64,000 nt of DNA from Tabrizicola soli (GCF_015999335.1 NZ_JAEACP010000010.1:62001-126000); one strand, 5' to 3'. Positions 51,964-61,481 are shown, counted from the first letter of the stretch. Notes: generated by a model not told the origin, from the letters alone. Translations and numbers: made by a program.

Positions 51964-52995
51964 ATGAACTGGCTCATGACGACGACGCTTGCCTTCGGGG
52001 CGCTGGCCCTGACCCCCCTCACCGCCAGCGCCGGGACGGGCGACACGCTGAAGGCCGTGCAGGCGCGCGGCACGCTGAACTGCCCGGGGGACATCGGCTC
52101 CTACCTCGGCTTCGCGGAGGTGGACGACAAGGGGGTCTGGAAGGGACTGGACATCGAGCTGTGCCGCGCGATGACCACGGCGATCTTCGGCGACCCGTCC
52201 AAGGCCAACATCATCCCGATCGACTGGGCGCAACGCTGGCCCTCGCTGCAATCGGGCGACATCGACATCGTGATCAAGGCCTCGGGCGGAACCCTTTCGC
52301 GTGACGGCGAGCTTGGCCTGCAATTCTCGAACTCCTACTACCTCGGCACCACCAAGGTCATGGCCCATGCCGAACTGGGCCTGGCCAGCCTGAAGGATGC
52401 CGCCGGAGGCTCGGTCTGCGTGCCGGCCTCGACCTCGACCGAGCGTCAGGTCAGCTCCTACCTCGCCGCGCAGGGGATCGAGATGGAGATCGTCGCGATC
52501 GAGAAGAACGAGGAAGTCGAGGCCGCCTACATGTCCGGCCGCTGCGACACCTTCGCCGCCTGGGGCCCGGTGCTGGCGATCGCCGCCTCGCAGTCCGAGA
52601 ATCCGGCGGCCCACACGCTTCTGCCCGACGTGCTGGCGATGGAGCCGGAAGTGATGATCACCCGCCAGGGCGACGACAACTGGGTGGACATCGCCAACTG
52701 GACGCTCTCGGCCCTCCTCTTCGCCGAGCAGGAGGGCATCACCTCGGCCAACATCGACGAGATCAAGGCCAACCCGCCCACCGCCGAGATCGGCAAGTTC
52801 CTGGGCGCGACGCCGGGCATGGGCAAGGGCCTCGGGCTGGCGGACGACTGGGCCTACAACGTGATCAGGCAGGTCGGCAACTACTCCGAGATCTTCGAGC
52901 GCAGCCTCGGCCAGGGCTCTGCCTACAAGATGCCGCGCGAGATGACCGCGCTGTGGAAGGACGGTGGGGTCCTGTTCCCGCTGGTCGTCGACTGA
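51964..52995 (+). CDS. General L-amino-acid-type periplasmic binding protein (AapJ/BztA family)
   Basis: 343 residues from the ATG at 51964 (GGGAG upstream), where a signal peptide begins (TTTLAFGALALTPLTASA). The mature protein opens with DTLKAVQARGTLNCPGD and has GLDIELCRAMTTAIFGDP, the FSNSYY segment and SVCVPASTSTE in the order of AapJ. It captures amino acids for the permeases downstream. The 107 bases between the second SDR and this gene hold no clear promoter, so co-transcription with the SDRs is likely. Confidence 0.9.
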   Translation: MNWLMTTTLAFGALALTPLTASAGTGDTLKAVQARGTLNCPGDIGSYLGFAEVDDKGVWKGLDIELCRAMTTAIFGDPSKANIIPIDWAQRWPSLQSGDIDIVIKASGGTLSRDGELGLQFSNSYYLGTTKVMAHAELGLASLKDAAGGSVCVPASTSTERQVSSYLAAQGIEMEIVAIEKNEEVEAAYMSGRCDTFAAWGPVLAIAASQSENPAAHTLLPDVLAMEPEVMITRQGDDNWVDIANWTLSALLFAEQEGITSANIDEIKANPPTAEIGKFLGATPGMGKGLGLADDWAYNVIRQVGNYSEIFERSLGQGSAYKMPREMTALWKDGGVLFPLVVD

Positions 52996-53050
52996 TCCCC
53001 TTCGCCGGCCGCGGCACAGGCGTCGCGGTCGGCCCCATCCTGAAAGCCCC

Positions 53051-54235
53051 ATGCCGATGCCCGCAGCCCCCCTCTGGCGCAGCAGGACCACCCGCAGCCT
53101 TCTGCTGCAGGGCGGTTTCGCGCTGGCCCTCCTCGCCGCGATCGTCGCCGCCACGCTGACCGCCCGCGCGAACCTTTCGGCGCAGGGCATGACCTCGGGC
53201 TTCGACTTCCTGTGGACAAGCACGGGCTGGGAGATGAACTTCACCCTCCTGCCCGCCGCGCCGACCGATCCCTACTGGTGGTTCCTGCTCCTGGGCCTGC
53301 TGAACACCCTGCTGATGGGGCTGATCGGCCTGGGCGGGGCCAGCGTCATCGGCCTGATCGTCGGGCTGATGCGATCCGGGCGGAATCCGGCGGCGCGTTT
53401 CCTTGCCACGCTCTACATCGAGCTCTTCCGCAACCTGCCGCTGATCCTGCAGCTTTTCTTCTGGTACGCGCTGGCCAACGCCCTGCCCAACCCGCGCGCG
53501 GCGCTCGACCTTGGCCCCGCGCTCCTCTCCTCGCGCGGGATCTACCTGCCGGGGCTGGCGGTCCCCTATGGCGCTGCCATCGTCATCGCCGCCATCCTGC
53601 TTCTGGGCCTTGCCCTCGCCATCCGGGTCCTCGCCGCCCGCCGCTTCGCCCGGATGGAGCCCGTGCCGCGCCGGGTCCTCGCCCTGAGCCTGGTCTTGCT
53701 GGCGATCCTCGCCTCCGCCGCCATCGCCCTCGCCACCCATCCGCCCGGCACCGGCTGGCTGAGCCTGCCCCAGCCCAGGGGCCTGCGCATCGACGGCGGC
53801 ATCCGGGTGCAGCCCGAGTTCGCCTGCCTCGCCATCGCCATCATGACCTATGGCGGCGCCTATGTCGGAGAGATCGTCCGCGGCGGTTTCAAGGCCGTGG
53901 GCCGCGGCCAGCTGGAGGCCGCCCGCGCCCTGGGCCTGTCGCCCTGGCAGGTCTTCAGCCGCGTGCGCCTGCCGCTGGCCTTCCGGGCCATGCTGCCGAT
54001 CCTGATCAACCAGTATGTCTGGCTGATCAAGGCGACCACGCTGGGCATCGCCGTGGGCTTTTCCGACTTCTTCATGGTCATCGCCAGCTCGATCACCCAT
54101 TCCGGCCAGACGCTGGAGCTGATCGGCATCCTGATGGGCGGCTTCCTGGTCGTCAACTTCTCGCTCGCGGCCGTCCTGAACCGGCTGAACCGGGCCATCG
54201 CGCTGAAGGGCCACAACACCGGAGGCGCCGCATGA
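53051..54235 (+). CDS. Amino-acid ABC permease (AapQ/BztB family)
   Basis: 394 residues, the long form with an extended N-terminal half as in AapQ. The GMTSGFDFLWTSTGWEM segment and the FRNLPLILQLFFWYAL motif near residues 130-145 are characteristic. The permease EAA loop EAARALGLSPWQVFSRVRLP lies near residues 293-312. A second ATG at 53057 is possible. It forms the membrane channel with the permease at 54232-55326, with which it overlaps by 4 bases. Confidence 0.9.
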   Translation: MPMPAAPLWRSRTTRSLLLQGGFALALLAAIVAATLTARANLSAQGMTSGFDFLWTSTGWEMNFTLLPAAPTDPYWWFLLLGLLNTLLMGLIGLGGASVIGLIVGLMRSGRNPAARFLATLYIELFRNLPLILQLFFWYALANALPNPRAALDLGPALLSSRGIYLPGLAVPYGAAIVIAAILLLGLALAIRVLAARRFARMEPVPRRVLALSLVLLAILASAAIALATHPPGTGWLSLPQPRGLRIDGGIRVQPEFACLAIAIMTYGGAYVGEIVRGGFKAVGRGQLEAARALGLSPWQVFSRVRLPLAFRAMLPILINQYVWLIKATTLGIAVGFSDFFMVIASSITHSGQTLELIGILMGGFLVVNFSLAAVLNRLNRAIALKGHNTGGAA

Positions 54236-55326
54236 CCGCCCTGCCCGCCGCACCCGCGCTCACGCCGCCGGCCCGCAGGTTCAGGCGGCTGCGCAGGGAT
54301 TATTTCGGCTCGCCGGCCTCGGCCCTGATGACGCTGGCCAGCCTCGGCATCCTTCTGGGCCTTGGCTGGTGGCTGATGAACTGGGCGCTCCTCGACGCCA
54401 CCTTCTCGGCCGCCGCCACGCAGGCCGAATGCGTGCAGGCGGGCGGGGCCTGCTGGTCGGTGATCGCCGCGCGCTGGCGGGTGATCCTGTTCGGCATCTA
54501 CCCCTATGACGAGCAATGGCGCCCCTCGTTCGCCTGCGCGGTCGTCGCGGGGATCATCCTCCTCTCCTGCCTGCCCCGGATGTGGAGCTTCCGCCGTCTC
54601 GCCCTGACCTGGGGCCTGGGCGCTGCGGGCTTCTACATCCTGATGCGCGGCGGCATCCTTGGCCTGTCCGTGGTCAACGAGCAGCAATGGGGCGGTCTGC
54701 CGCTGACGCTGTTCATCTTCGTGGCCACGGCGGTCGCCGGCATGCCGCTGGCGATCCTCCTCGCGCTCATGCGCCGGTCCGAGCTTCCGGTGGTCGCCCG
54801 CGTCACCGGCTGGATCATCGACACGATCCGCTCGCTGCCGCTGCTGTCCATCCTCTTCACCTTCGCCATCGTCGTGCCCTTCATGCTGCCCGGCTTCCTG
54901 ATCGGCGAGAAGCTCTACCGCGTGATCTGCGGCGCGGCGCTGTTCTTCGCCGCCTATCAGGCCGAGATCATCCGCGGCGGTTTCCAGGGCATCCCGCGCG
55001 GCCAGGACGAGGCGGCCAAGGCGCTTGGCCTGCCCTATTGGCAGCGCATGTCGCGGGTCCTCCTGCCGCAGGCCTTCCGCCTGGCCCTGCCCGCCACGAT
55101 CAACCAGTTCGTCGTCGCCTTCATGGAGACCTCGCTGGTCGTCGTGGTCGGTTTCATCGACCTGCTCGCGGCGGGCAACACCGCCTACAAGACCGGCGAA
55201 TGGAAGTTCGCCTATGTCGAGGTCTACGCCTTCGTCGCCGCCATCTACTTCCTCTTCGTCTTCGGCCTGTCGCGCTATGGCGCCTATCTCGAGGCCCGGA
55301 TGAACGCCGGACACCGCAAGGAGTGA
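54232..55326 (+). CDS. Amino-acid ABC permease (AapM/BztC family)
   Basis: 364 residues with the AapM layout: a cytoplasmic start, a hydrophobic segment ([18 protein letters not shown]), an [19 protein letters not shown] region, and the permease core after residue ~150. The EAA loop [20 protein letters not shown] lies near residues 260-280. It pairs with AapQ-like protein 53051-54235. The ATPase gene starts 2 bases after its stop. Confidence 0.9.
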   Translation: MTALPAAPALTPPARRFRRLRRDYFGSPASALMTLASLGILLGLGWWLMNWALLDATFSAAATQAECVQAGGACWSVIAARWRVILFGIYPYDEQWRPSFACAVVAGIILLSCLPRMWSFRRLALTWGLGAAGFYILMRGGILGLSVVNEQQWGGLPLTLFIFVATAVAGMPLAILLALMRRSELPVVARVTGWIIDTIRSLPLLSILFTFAIVVPFMLPGFLIGEKLYRVICGAALFFAAYQAEIIRGGFQGIPRGQDEAAKALGLPYWQRMSRVLLPQAFRLALPATINQFVVAFMETSLVVVVGFIDLLAAGNTAYKTGEWKFAYVEVYAFVAAIYFLFVFGLSRYGAYLEARMNAGHRKE

Positions 55327-55328
55327 CC

Positions 55329-56075
55329 ATGGACCTCACCGCCCCCGCCATCGCGATCCGCGACCTGAACAAGTTCTACGGCACGTTCCACGCGTTGTGC
55401 GGCCTGTCGCTGACCGTGCGGAAGGGAGAGCGCGTGGTGGTCTGCGGCCCGTCCGGCTCGGGCAAGTCGACCATGATCCGCTGCATCAACCAGCTGGAAG
55501 AGCATGACAGCGGCGAGATCCGCGTCTTCGGCACGCTTCTGGACGACAACCTCGCCTCGATCGACGCGGTCCGGCGCGAGGTGGGCATGGTCTTCCAGCA
55601 CTTCAACCTGTTTCCGCACATGACCGTGCTGGAGAACTGCACCCTTGCGCCGATCCTGGTCCGCAAGACCCCCCGCGCCGTGGCCGAGGCCCTGGCGCTG
55701 AAGTTCCTGGAGAAGGTCCGCATCCTGGACCAGGCCTCGAAGTTCCCCGGCCAGCTTTCCGGCGGCCAGCAGCAGCGCGTCGCCATCGCCCGCGCGCTTT
55801 GCATGCAACCCGAGATCCTGCTGTTCGACGAGCCGACCTCGGCCCTCGACCCCGAGATGATCGCCGAGGTGCTGGACGTGATGGTGACGCTTGCGAACGA
55901 AGGCATGACCATGATCTGCGTCACGCACGAGATGGGTTTCGCCCGCAAGGTGGCCGACCGGGTGATCTTCATGGACAAGGGCGAGATCGTCGAGGAGGCC
56001 GCCCCCGCCGCCTTCTTCGAGGCGCCGAGGAACGAGCGCACGCGGCTGTTTCTTTCCGAGGTGCTGGCGCATTAA
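55329..56075 (+). CDS. Amino-acid ABC ATP-binding protein (AapP/GlnQ family)
   Basis: 248 residues. Walker [10 protein letters not shown] is near residues 39-47, Q-loop [12 protein letters not shown], signature [15 protein letters not shown] and Walker [15 protein letters not shown]. The size and the [13 protein letters not shown] segment are typical of the GlnQ/AapP group. Completes the Aap-type system started at 51964. The transporter operon ends here; the next gene has its own upstream region. Confidence 0.93.
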   Translation: MDLTAPAIAIRDLNKFYGTFHALCGLSLTVRKGERVVVCGPSGSGKSTMIRCINQLEEHDSGEIRVFGTLLDDNLASIDAVRREVGMVFQHFNLFPHMTVLENCTLAPILVRKTPRAVAEALALKFLEKVRILDQASKFPGQLSGGQQQRVAIARALCMQPEILLFDEPTSALDPEMIAEVLDVMVTLANEGMTMICVTHEMGFARKVADRVIFMDKGEIVEEAAPAAFFEAPRNERTRLFLSEVLAH

Positions 56076-56102
56076 TGGCGGCGGCCCGCAAAATGATTGC
56101 AC

Positions 56103-56133
56103 TTGTCCACTAAAATTAGTTGTAATTGTCCAC
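56103..56133. promoter_or_regulatory. AT-rich palindrome and TTGTCCAC repeats before the MarR gene
   Basis: ACTAA-AA-TTAGT (56109-56120) is a palindrome flanked by two direct copies of TTGTCCAC (56103-56110 and 56126-56133). It stands out from the GC-rich surroundings, contains a TAAAAT that could serve as -10 box, and lies 53 bases before the MarR ATG. Likely autoregulatory operator (inference). Confidence 0.55.
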
Positions 56134-56185
56134 CATCCGGACGAGCCTGAGACAAGCGAATCGAAGGCGGGATGGGGCACTGCGC

Positions 56186-56677
56186 ATGAACGGTCCTGAC
56201 GTCAGCACGGCCACGCGGGTCGATCATGTCGACCTGGACGTGCTGGAAAACGTCCTCAGCTTCTATATCCGCGTGATCGACACCAAGGTCTCGCGCGACC
56301 TGGACCAGCGCCTGGCCAACCTCGAGGTGGCCAAGGGCAAAGGCAAGATCACCGCGCTGCTGCTGATCGACAGCCATCCGGGCATCCGGCCCTCGGTGGT
56401 GGCGGATCTGGCGGCACGGGATCGTTCGGCGATGGGACGCATCCTCGATACGCTGGAGCAGCAGGGGCTGATCACCCGCCAGACCAACGCCGAGGACAGC
56501 CGGGCGCAGGAGTTGTACATCACCCCCAAGGGCGCGGCGCTGGCGGTCAAGGTGCGCGAGATCGTGGTCCAGCAGTCCGAGGACTTCTTCGACCGCATCA
56601 TCCCGCAGGATGAGCAGAAGATCCTGATCGACATCCTGAAACGTGCCTACCGGCGGTTGCAGGAGGCCGGGAAATGA
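56186..56677 (+). CDS. MarR-family transcriptional regulator
   Basis: 163 residues from the ATG at 56186; an upstream TTG in frame would add 20 residues without a ribosome site. The winged helix spans about residues 45-105, with GIRPSVVADLAARDRSAMGRI as the reading helix and the wing LITRQTNAEDSRAQELYITPKG. It is followed without a gap (ATGA overlap) by an SDR and a FAD oxidase, which it presumably represses together with itself until an aromatic or amine-type ligand binds (inference). Confidence 0.88.
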   Translation: MNGPDVSTATRVDHVDLDVLENVLSFYIRVIDTKVSRDLDQRLANLEVAKGKGKITALLLIDSHPGIRPSVVADLAARDRSAMGRILDTLEQQGLITRQTNAEDSRAQELYITPKGAALAVKVREIVVQQSEDFFDRIIPQDEQKILIDILKRAYRRLQEAGK

Positions 56678-57363
56678 CCCGGGTCGCGATGATCTCCGGC
56701 GCCAGCCGCGGGATCGGGGCGGCCCTTGGCCGGCGGCTGGTGCAGGACGGCTGGGCGGTCTCGCTGGGGATGCGGCAGCCGGTGCTGCCGGACTGGGCGA
56801 CCGATGCGGTGCATGTGCAGGCGCATGACGCCTCGGATCCTGCGTCGGATGCGGCATGGGTCAGGGCGGTGGCGGACCGTTTCGGCCGGATCGACGCGGT
56901 GGTGGCCAATGCCGGGGTGATGACCCCGAAATCGGTGATCGAGGCCAGCGATGACGACATCCGCGCGATGATGGATGTGCATGTGATGTCGCCCCGCCGT
57001 CTGGCGCAGGCGGCCTGGCCCCTGCTGCGGGCCAGCGGGCGCGGGCGGGTGGTCATCCTGGCCTCGCTTTCCGGCAAGCGGGTCAAGTCGGCCAAGGCCG
57101 GCAGCTACTCGCTGTCGAAATTCGCCGCCGTGGCCCTGGCCCATGGCCTGCGGCACGAGGGCTTTGCCGACGGCATCCGCGCCACCGCCGTCTGTCCGGG
57201 TTTCGTCGCCACCGACATGGCGCGGTCGATCACCGATTTCCCGGTCGACCGGATGACCGACCCGCAGGACCTGGCCCGGATCATCGCCCTGCTTCTCGAC
57301 CTGCCGAACGAGGCCAGCGTCGCCGAATTCGCCGTGAACTGCCAGCTGGAGGAAAGTTTCTGA
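56674..57363 (+). CDS. Short-chain dehydrogenase/reductase (SDR)
   Basis: 229 residues. The cofactor loop SGASRGIGAALG lies at residues 7-18, VVANAGVM in the middle, catalytic Ser in ILASLSGKRVK and Tyr-Lys in SYSLSKFA. The C-terminal ICPGFVAT-type region reads AVCPGFVATDMA. It overlaps the MarR stop by 4 bases and shares its last base with the following oxidase start. Substrate unknown. Confidence 0.87.
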   Translation: MTRVAMISGASRGIGAALGRRLVQDGWAVSLGMRQPVLPDWATDAVHVQAHDASDPASDAAWVRAVADRFGRIDAVVANAGVMTPKSVIEASDDDIRAMMDVHVMSPRRLAQAAWPLLRASGRGRVVILASLSGKRVKSAKAGSYSLSKFAAVALAHGLRHEGFADGIRATAVCPGFVATDMARSITDFPVDRMTDPQDLARIIALLLDLPNEASVAEFAVNCQLEESF

Positions 57364-58694
57364 TGCCCGGCCCCCATGTCGTTCCCGTCCACGGCGATCC
57401 CGACCTTCCGCGCGAGGTGGATGTGGTCGTCATCGGCGGCGGCATCATCGGCGCGTCTACTGCGCTGGAACTGGCCGAGGGCGGGCTGCGCGTGGCGCTG
57501 TGCGAAAAGGGCGGCATCGGGAAAGAGCAGTCCAGCCGCAACTGGGGCTGGGTGCGCATCTCGCGCCGCGACCCGCGCGAGGTGCCGCTGATGGCCGAGG
57601 CGCTGCGCATCTGGTCCGGCCTCGACCAGCGCATCGGCCGCGACACCGGCTATCGCCGGGCGGGCATCCTGTTCACCTGCGCCACCGATCTGCAATACGC
57701 CCAGCACGAACAGTGGAACCGCAATCTGGAAGGCTACCAGCTGGACAGCCGGATGCTTTCCCAGCGCGAGTTCAAGGACATGTTCCCCGGCGCGGACATG
57801 CCGCTGAAGGGCGCGCTCTACACCGCCGCCGACGGCAGGGCCGAGCCGCAGAAGGCCGCCCCCGCCATCGCCGAGGCCGCGCGCGACCGTGGTGCGCATG
57901 TGCTGACCGAATGCGCCGTGCGCGGGATCGAGACCTCGGGCGGGGCGGTCAGCGGCGTCGTCACCGAACGCGGCCCGATCGCCTGCAAGGCGGTGGTTCT
58001 GGCGGGCGGGGCCTGGTCCAGCCTGTTCGCGGGCAATCTGGGGATCGACTTTCCGCAATTGAAGGTGATGAACTCGGTCCTGCGCACCAAGCCGCTCGAG
58101 GGCGGGCCGGAGCAGGCGATCTGGCACGGCGACTTTGCCGTGCGGCGGCGGCAGGACGGCGGCTATACCATCGCCTCGGGGCACGAGAACATCGTCGACA
58201 TCGTGCCGAAGTCCTTCCGCTACGCCTGGAGCTTCCTGCCCGCCTTCCGCAAGGAATGGCGCTCGCTCAGCTTCCGTTTCGGCTGGCGCTACTTCGACGA
58301 GGCGCGGATCCCCAACCGCTGGGCGATGGATGAGCCGAGCCCCTTCGAATACAACCGCGTGCTGGACCCGGTGCCGAACCGCAAGCTCTCCGACCGCGCG
58401 CTGGCCGCCGCCCGCCGCGCCTTCCCGGTCTTCGCCAAGGCCGAGATCGCGCAACGCTGGGCCGGCTATATCGACGTGACCCCGGATGCGGTGCCGGTGA
58501 TCTCGGCCATCGACCAGGTGCCGGGGTTCTTCATGGCCTCGGGCTTTTCCGGCCACGGCTTCGGCATCGGCCCTGCGGCGGGGCGGCTCATGGCCGATCT
58601 CGTCACCGGGCGGACGCCGCTGGTCGATCCCGCCGCCTTCCGCTTCAACCGTTTCAGCGACGGATCGAAGATCGAACTGATCAGCGGGTTCTGA
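57363..58694 (+). CDS. FAD-dependent amine/D-amino-acid oxidoreductase (DadA-like)
   Basis: 443 residues. The N-terminal FAD motif VVVIGGGIIGASTALELAE lies at residues 21-39 and is followed by EQSSRNWGWVRIS, a DadA-like segment. The C-terminal flavin loop is MASGFSGHGFGIGPAAGRLM. It would oxidise the C-N bond of an amino acid or opine-like secondary amine. The neighbouring peptide/opine-type transporter and a second FAD oxidase at 62371 suggest a common amine substrate. ATG overlaps the SDR stop by one base. Confidence 0.86.
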   Translation: MPGPHVVPVHGDPDLPREVDVVVIGGGIIGASTALELAEGGLRVALCEKGGIGKEQSSRNWGWVRISRRDPREVPLMAEALRIWSGLDQRIGRDTGYRRAGILFTCATDLQYAQHEQWNRNLEGYQLDSRMLSQREFKDMFPGADMPLKGALYTAADGRAEPQKAAPAIAEAARDRGAHVLTECAVRGIETSGGAVSGVVTERGPIACKAVVLAGGAWSSLFAGNLGIDFPQLKVMNSVLRTKPLEGGPEQAIWHGDFAVRRRQDGGYTIASGHENIVDIVPKSFRYAWSFLPAFRKEWRSLSFRFGWRYFDEARIPNRWAMDEPSPFEYNRVLDPVPNRKLSDRALAAARRAFPVFAKAEIAQRWAGYIDVTPDAVPVISAIDQVPGFFMASGFSGHGFGIGPAAGRLMADLVTGRTPLVDPAAFRFNRFSDGSKIELISGF

Positions 58695-58707
58695 CCCGCG
58701 CTTCGCC

Positions 58708-58731
58708 CCGCCCCGGCCAAGGCCAGGGCGG
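58708..58731 (+). terminator. Hairpin after the DadA-like gene
   Basis: CCGCCC-C-GGCC (58708-58718) pairs with GGCC-A-GGGCGG (58721-58731) around AA, with one C/A mismatch. It starts 13 bases after the stop and is followed by a short TTCCCCCC run. Weak terminator or attenuator before the transporter genes. Confidence 0.5.
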
Positions 58732-58793
58732 TTCCCCCCTCGGACAGCGGCCGGAAGAGCCGCACCGGCCCACACCCAACAGGGACCAAGCAG

Positions 58794-60446
58794 ATGACCG
58801 AAGACAACCGCCTTACCACCACGCGCCGGCAAGCCTTGCTGCTGATGGGGGCCGCCGGCGTGACGACCCTGGTGCCGTCGCTTTCCGGCCTTGGCGCCGC
58901 CCATGCGCAGGAAGCGCCCAAGGGCCAGATCGTCCTGGGCTTCTCGCAGGAACCGACGGTGTTCAACCCGCACCTGCCGCATATCGAGGTGGACGAGGGC
59001 ATCCACTATGCCATCTTCGACCCGCTGTTCGACGTGGCCCCGGACGGCAGTTTCTTCCCACTGCTCGCGACCGAGGTTCCGACCGTCGAGAACGGCGGCA
59101 TCTCGGCCGATGGCCTGAACTGGAAGATCACCCTGCGCGACGACGTGAAATGGCACGACGGCACGCCCTTCACCGCCGAGGACGTCAAGTTCACGCTCGA
59201 GCTTCTGCTGGACCCCGACTTCCGCAGCTGGCGCAAGACCGGGCACGAGCATGTGCGCAACCTGACCGTGGTCTCGCCGACCGAGATCACCTGGACGATG
59301 GACAAGCCCTTCGCCCCCTATGCCGCGATCCTGGCCTCGACCTTCATCGTGCCGAAACATGCCTTCGAGGGCGTGGCGGACAAGAACGAGGCCCCGTTCA
59401 ACAACGCCCCGATCGGCACCGGCGCCTTCAAGTGGAAGGAACGGGTGGCGGGCGACCATATCGAGCTTGAGGCGAACGCCGACTACTTCGGCGACGGCCC
59501 CTATCTGGAGCGGCTGGTCGTCAAGTACATTCCCGACCTGACCGTGCTTTACACCCAGTTCAAGACCGGCGACATCGACGTGGTGGGCCTGCAATGGATC
59601 ACCCCGGATCACTACGAAGAGGCCAGGACGCTTGCCGACCGGGTGGTCGAGGTCGTCGGCACCGCGACCTTCGAATCGCTGACCTTCAACATGCAGCGGC
59701 CGCAGTTCCAGGACCTGAAGGTCCGCCAGGCGCTGTATCACGCGCTGGACAAGCAGGCGATCATCGACGCGCTCTACTACGGCGTGCCGACGCCGACCGA
59801 AACCTACATGCCGAAGGAATCCTTCTACTTCAACGCCGACCTGCCGAAGCACGAATATGACCCGGAAAAGGCCAAGGCCCTGCTGGACGAGGCAGGCTGG
59901 GTGCCGGGCGACGACGGCATCCGCGTCAAGGACGGGGTGCGGCTGGCCTTCACCAACTCCACCACCGCCGGCAACCATTTGCGCGAACAGGCGCAGCAGT
60001 TCTTCCAGCAGTCCTTCAAGGACATCGGGGTCGAGATGACGATCTCGAACCTGCCGCCCGCGGTGATGTGGGGCGACTACTGGATGCTGTCGCAGTTCGA
60101 CTCGGTCGTCGTCGGCCTGAACACGCTGACCGGGCCGGACCCGGACACCTCGGACTTCTTCCTCTCCACCTCCTCTCCGGCGACGGGCGGTTCGGGGCAG
60201 AACACCTGGGTCTACAACAACCCCGAGGTGGACGCCCTTCTGAAGCAGGGTGGCGAGCTGGTGGCCCCCGAGGAACGCAGGCCGGTCTACCTGAAGATCC
60301 AGGAGATCATGCGCGCCGACCTGCCGTTCCTGCCGATCTTCCAGTATGCCACCATCCCCGGCTGGAAGGTGGGGGTCGAGGGCAAGACGCCCAACATCAA
60401 CAACCGCATCGACACCTGGAACGTGCGCAGCTGGCGCTGGGTCTGA
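58794..60446 (+). CDS. Peptide/opine-type ABC binding protein with Tat-like signal (SBP family 5)
   Basis: 550 residues. A twin-arginine motif (TTTRRQALLLMG) precedes a hydrophobic segment and an AHAQE cleavage site, so Tat export is likely. Family 5 features follow: VFNPHLPHIEVDEG, LRDDVKWHDGTPFTAEDVKFTL, GTGAFKWKE, and VRQALYHALDKQAI. It binds a peptide, opine or similar amine in the periplasm for the permeases at 60518-62366. No ATPase gene is inside the window; it may lie beyond the right edge. Confidence 0.88.
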   Translation: MTEDNRLTTTRRQALLLMGAAGVTTLVPSLSGLGAAHAQEAPKGQIVLGFSQEPTVFNPHLPHIEVDEGIHYAIFDPLFDVAPDGSFFPLLATEVPTVENGGISADGLNWKITLRDDVKWHDGTPFTAEDVKFTLELLLDPDFRSWRKTGHEHVRNLTVVSPTEITWTMDKPFAPYAAILASTFIVPKHAFEGVADKNEAPFNNAPIGTGAFKWKERVAGDHIELEANADYFGDGPYLERLVVKYIPDLTVLYTQFKTGDIDVVGLQWITPDHYEEARTLADRVVEVVGTATFESLTFNMQRPQFQDLKVRQALYHALDKQAIIDALYYGVPTPTETYMPKESFYFNADLPKHEYDPEKAKALLDEAGWVPGDDGIRVKDGVRLAFTNSTTAGNHLREQAQQFFQQSFKDIGVEMTISNLPPAVMWGDYWMLSQFDSVVVGLNTLTGPDPDTSDFFLSTSSPATGGSGQNTWVYNNPEVDALLKQGGELVAPEERRPVYLKIQEIMRADLPFLPIFQYATIPGWKVGVEGKTPNINNRIDTWNVRSWRWV

Positions 60447-60465
60447 CGCGCCGCCGCACCATCCT

Positions 60466-60490
60466 CCGCAGCCCCCGACCGGGGCTGCGG
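60466..60490 (+). terminator. Hairpin between binding-protein and permease genes
   Basis: CCGCAGCCCC (60466-60475) pairs with GGGGCTGCGG (60481-60490) over CGACC, 19 bases after the binding-protein stop and 28 bases before the permease start. Same layout as the hairpins at 9001, 12760, 20550 and 32920. Confidence 0.6.
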
Positions 60491-60517
60491 ATCCTGCCCC
60501 TGTGACGGAGGTGCCCC

Positions 60518-61468
60518 GTGTTACGCTATCTGCTGCTGCGTTTCTGGCAGAGCATCGTGCTTCTGTTCCTTGTCTCGCTGATCGGATTCATGGTGCTGAA
60601 CCTGGCTCCGGGCGGCCCCTTGTCGCAATACGCGCTGACGCCGGGGATGACGAAAGAGGCGCTGGACCGCATCGCGGAGCAGATGGGCCTGAACCGGCCG
60701 CTGCCGATCCAGTATCTCGACTGGTTCTGGAATCTCTTGCAGGGCGACTGGGGCAAGTCCTACCGCGACGGCCGCCCGGTGCTGGAGATCATCGGCGGCC
60801 ATCTCTTCGCCACGCTGCTGCTCATGGGCTCCTCGACGCTGGTTGCCGTGCTGATCGGCACCTGGATCGGGATTCACAGCGCGGTGCGCCAGGGCTCGGT
60901 CTTCGACTATGTGACGACCGTGGGCGCCATGGTGGCGCTGTCGATCCCGACCTTCTGGTTCGGCCTGATCGCGATCTTCGTCTTCTCGCTCTGGCTGGGC
61001 TGGCTGCCCGCGGGCAACATGTACACCGTCGGCGACGGCTCGGCCGCGGACTACGCCGTCCACCTGATCATGCCCAGCCTGGTGCTGGCGCTGGTCAACG
61101 TGGCGACCTGGAGCCGCTACATGCGCTCGGCCACGCTGGACGTGATGAGCCAGGATTTCGTCCGCACCGCCCGCGCCAAGGGGCTGACGCCGCGCCGGGT
61201 GCTGATGAAGCATATCGTCGGCAACGCGCTGGTGCCGATGATCACTTTGGCCGGGCTGCAACTGCCCACCCTGCTGGGCGGCGCGCTGGTGACCGAGACG
61301 GTCTTCACCTGGCCCGGCATGGGGCGCCTGTTCCTGGATAGCCTGGGCTACAACGATTACCCGGTGGTGATGGGCCTTCTGATGTTCTCGGCCGTGCTGG
61401 TGCTGATCGGCAACCTGGCGGCCGACCTGCTGGTGGCGCTGGTCGACCCGCGCATCCGGCTGGAATGA
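60518..61468 (+). CDS. Peptide/opine-type ABC permease (DppB family)
   Basis: 316 residues from a GTG at 60518 with CGGAGG seven bases before it. The N-terminal hallmark of DppB proteins, LLLRFWQSIVLLFLVSLIGFM in part and NLAPGGPLSQY, is present. The permease loop VRTARAKGLTPRRVLMKHIVGNALVP lies in parts near residues 208-233. Six membrane segments. It pairs with the DppC-type permease starting 13 bases after its stop. Confidence 0.9.
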   Translation: MLRYLLLRFWQSIVLLFLVSLIGFMVLNLAPGGPLSQYALTPGMTKEALDRIAEQMGLNRPLPIQYLDWFWNLLQGDWGKSYRDGRPVLEIIGGHLFATLLLMGSSTLVAVLIGTWIGIHSAVRQGSVFDYVTTVGAMVALSIPTFWFGLIAIFVFSLWLGWLPAGNMYTVGDGSAADYAVHLIMPSLVLALVNVATWSRYMRSATLDVMSQDFVRTARAKGLTPRRVLMKHIVGNALVPMITLAGLQLPTLLGGALVTETVFTWPGMGRLFLDSLGYNDYPVVMGLLMFSAVLVLIGNLAADLLVALVDPRIRLE

Positions 61469-61481
61469 GGGGGGAGAGCGC

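Noticed and set aside
57105-59978. Open frame of about 950 codons on the minus strand opposite the DadA-like and binding-protein genes
   Set aside because: Antisense shadow without ribosome site or recognisable domain.
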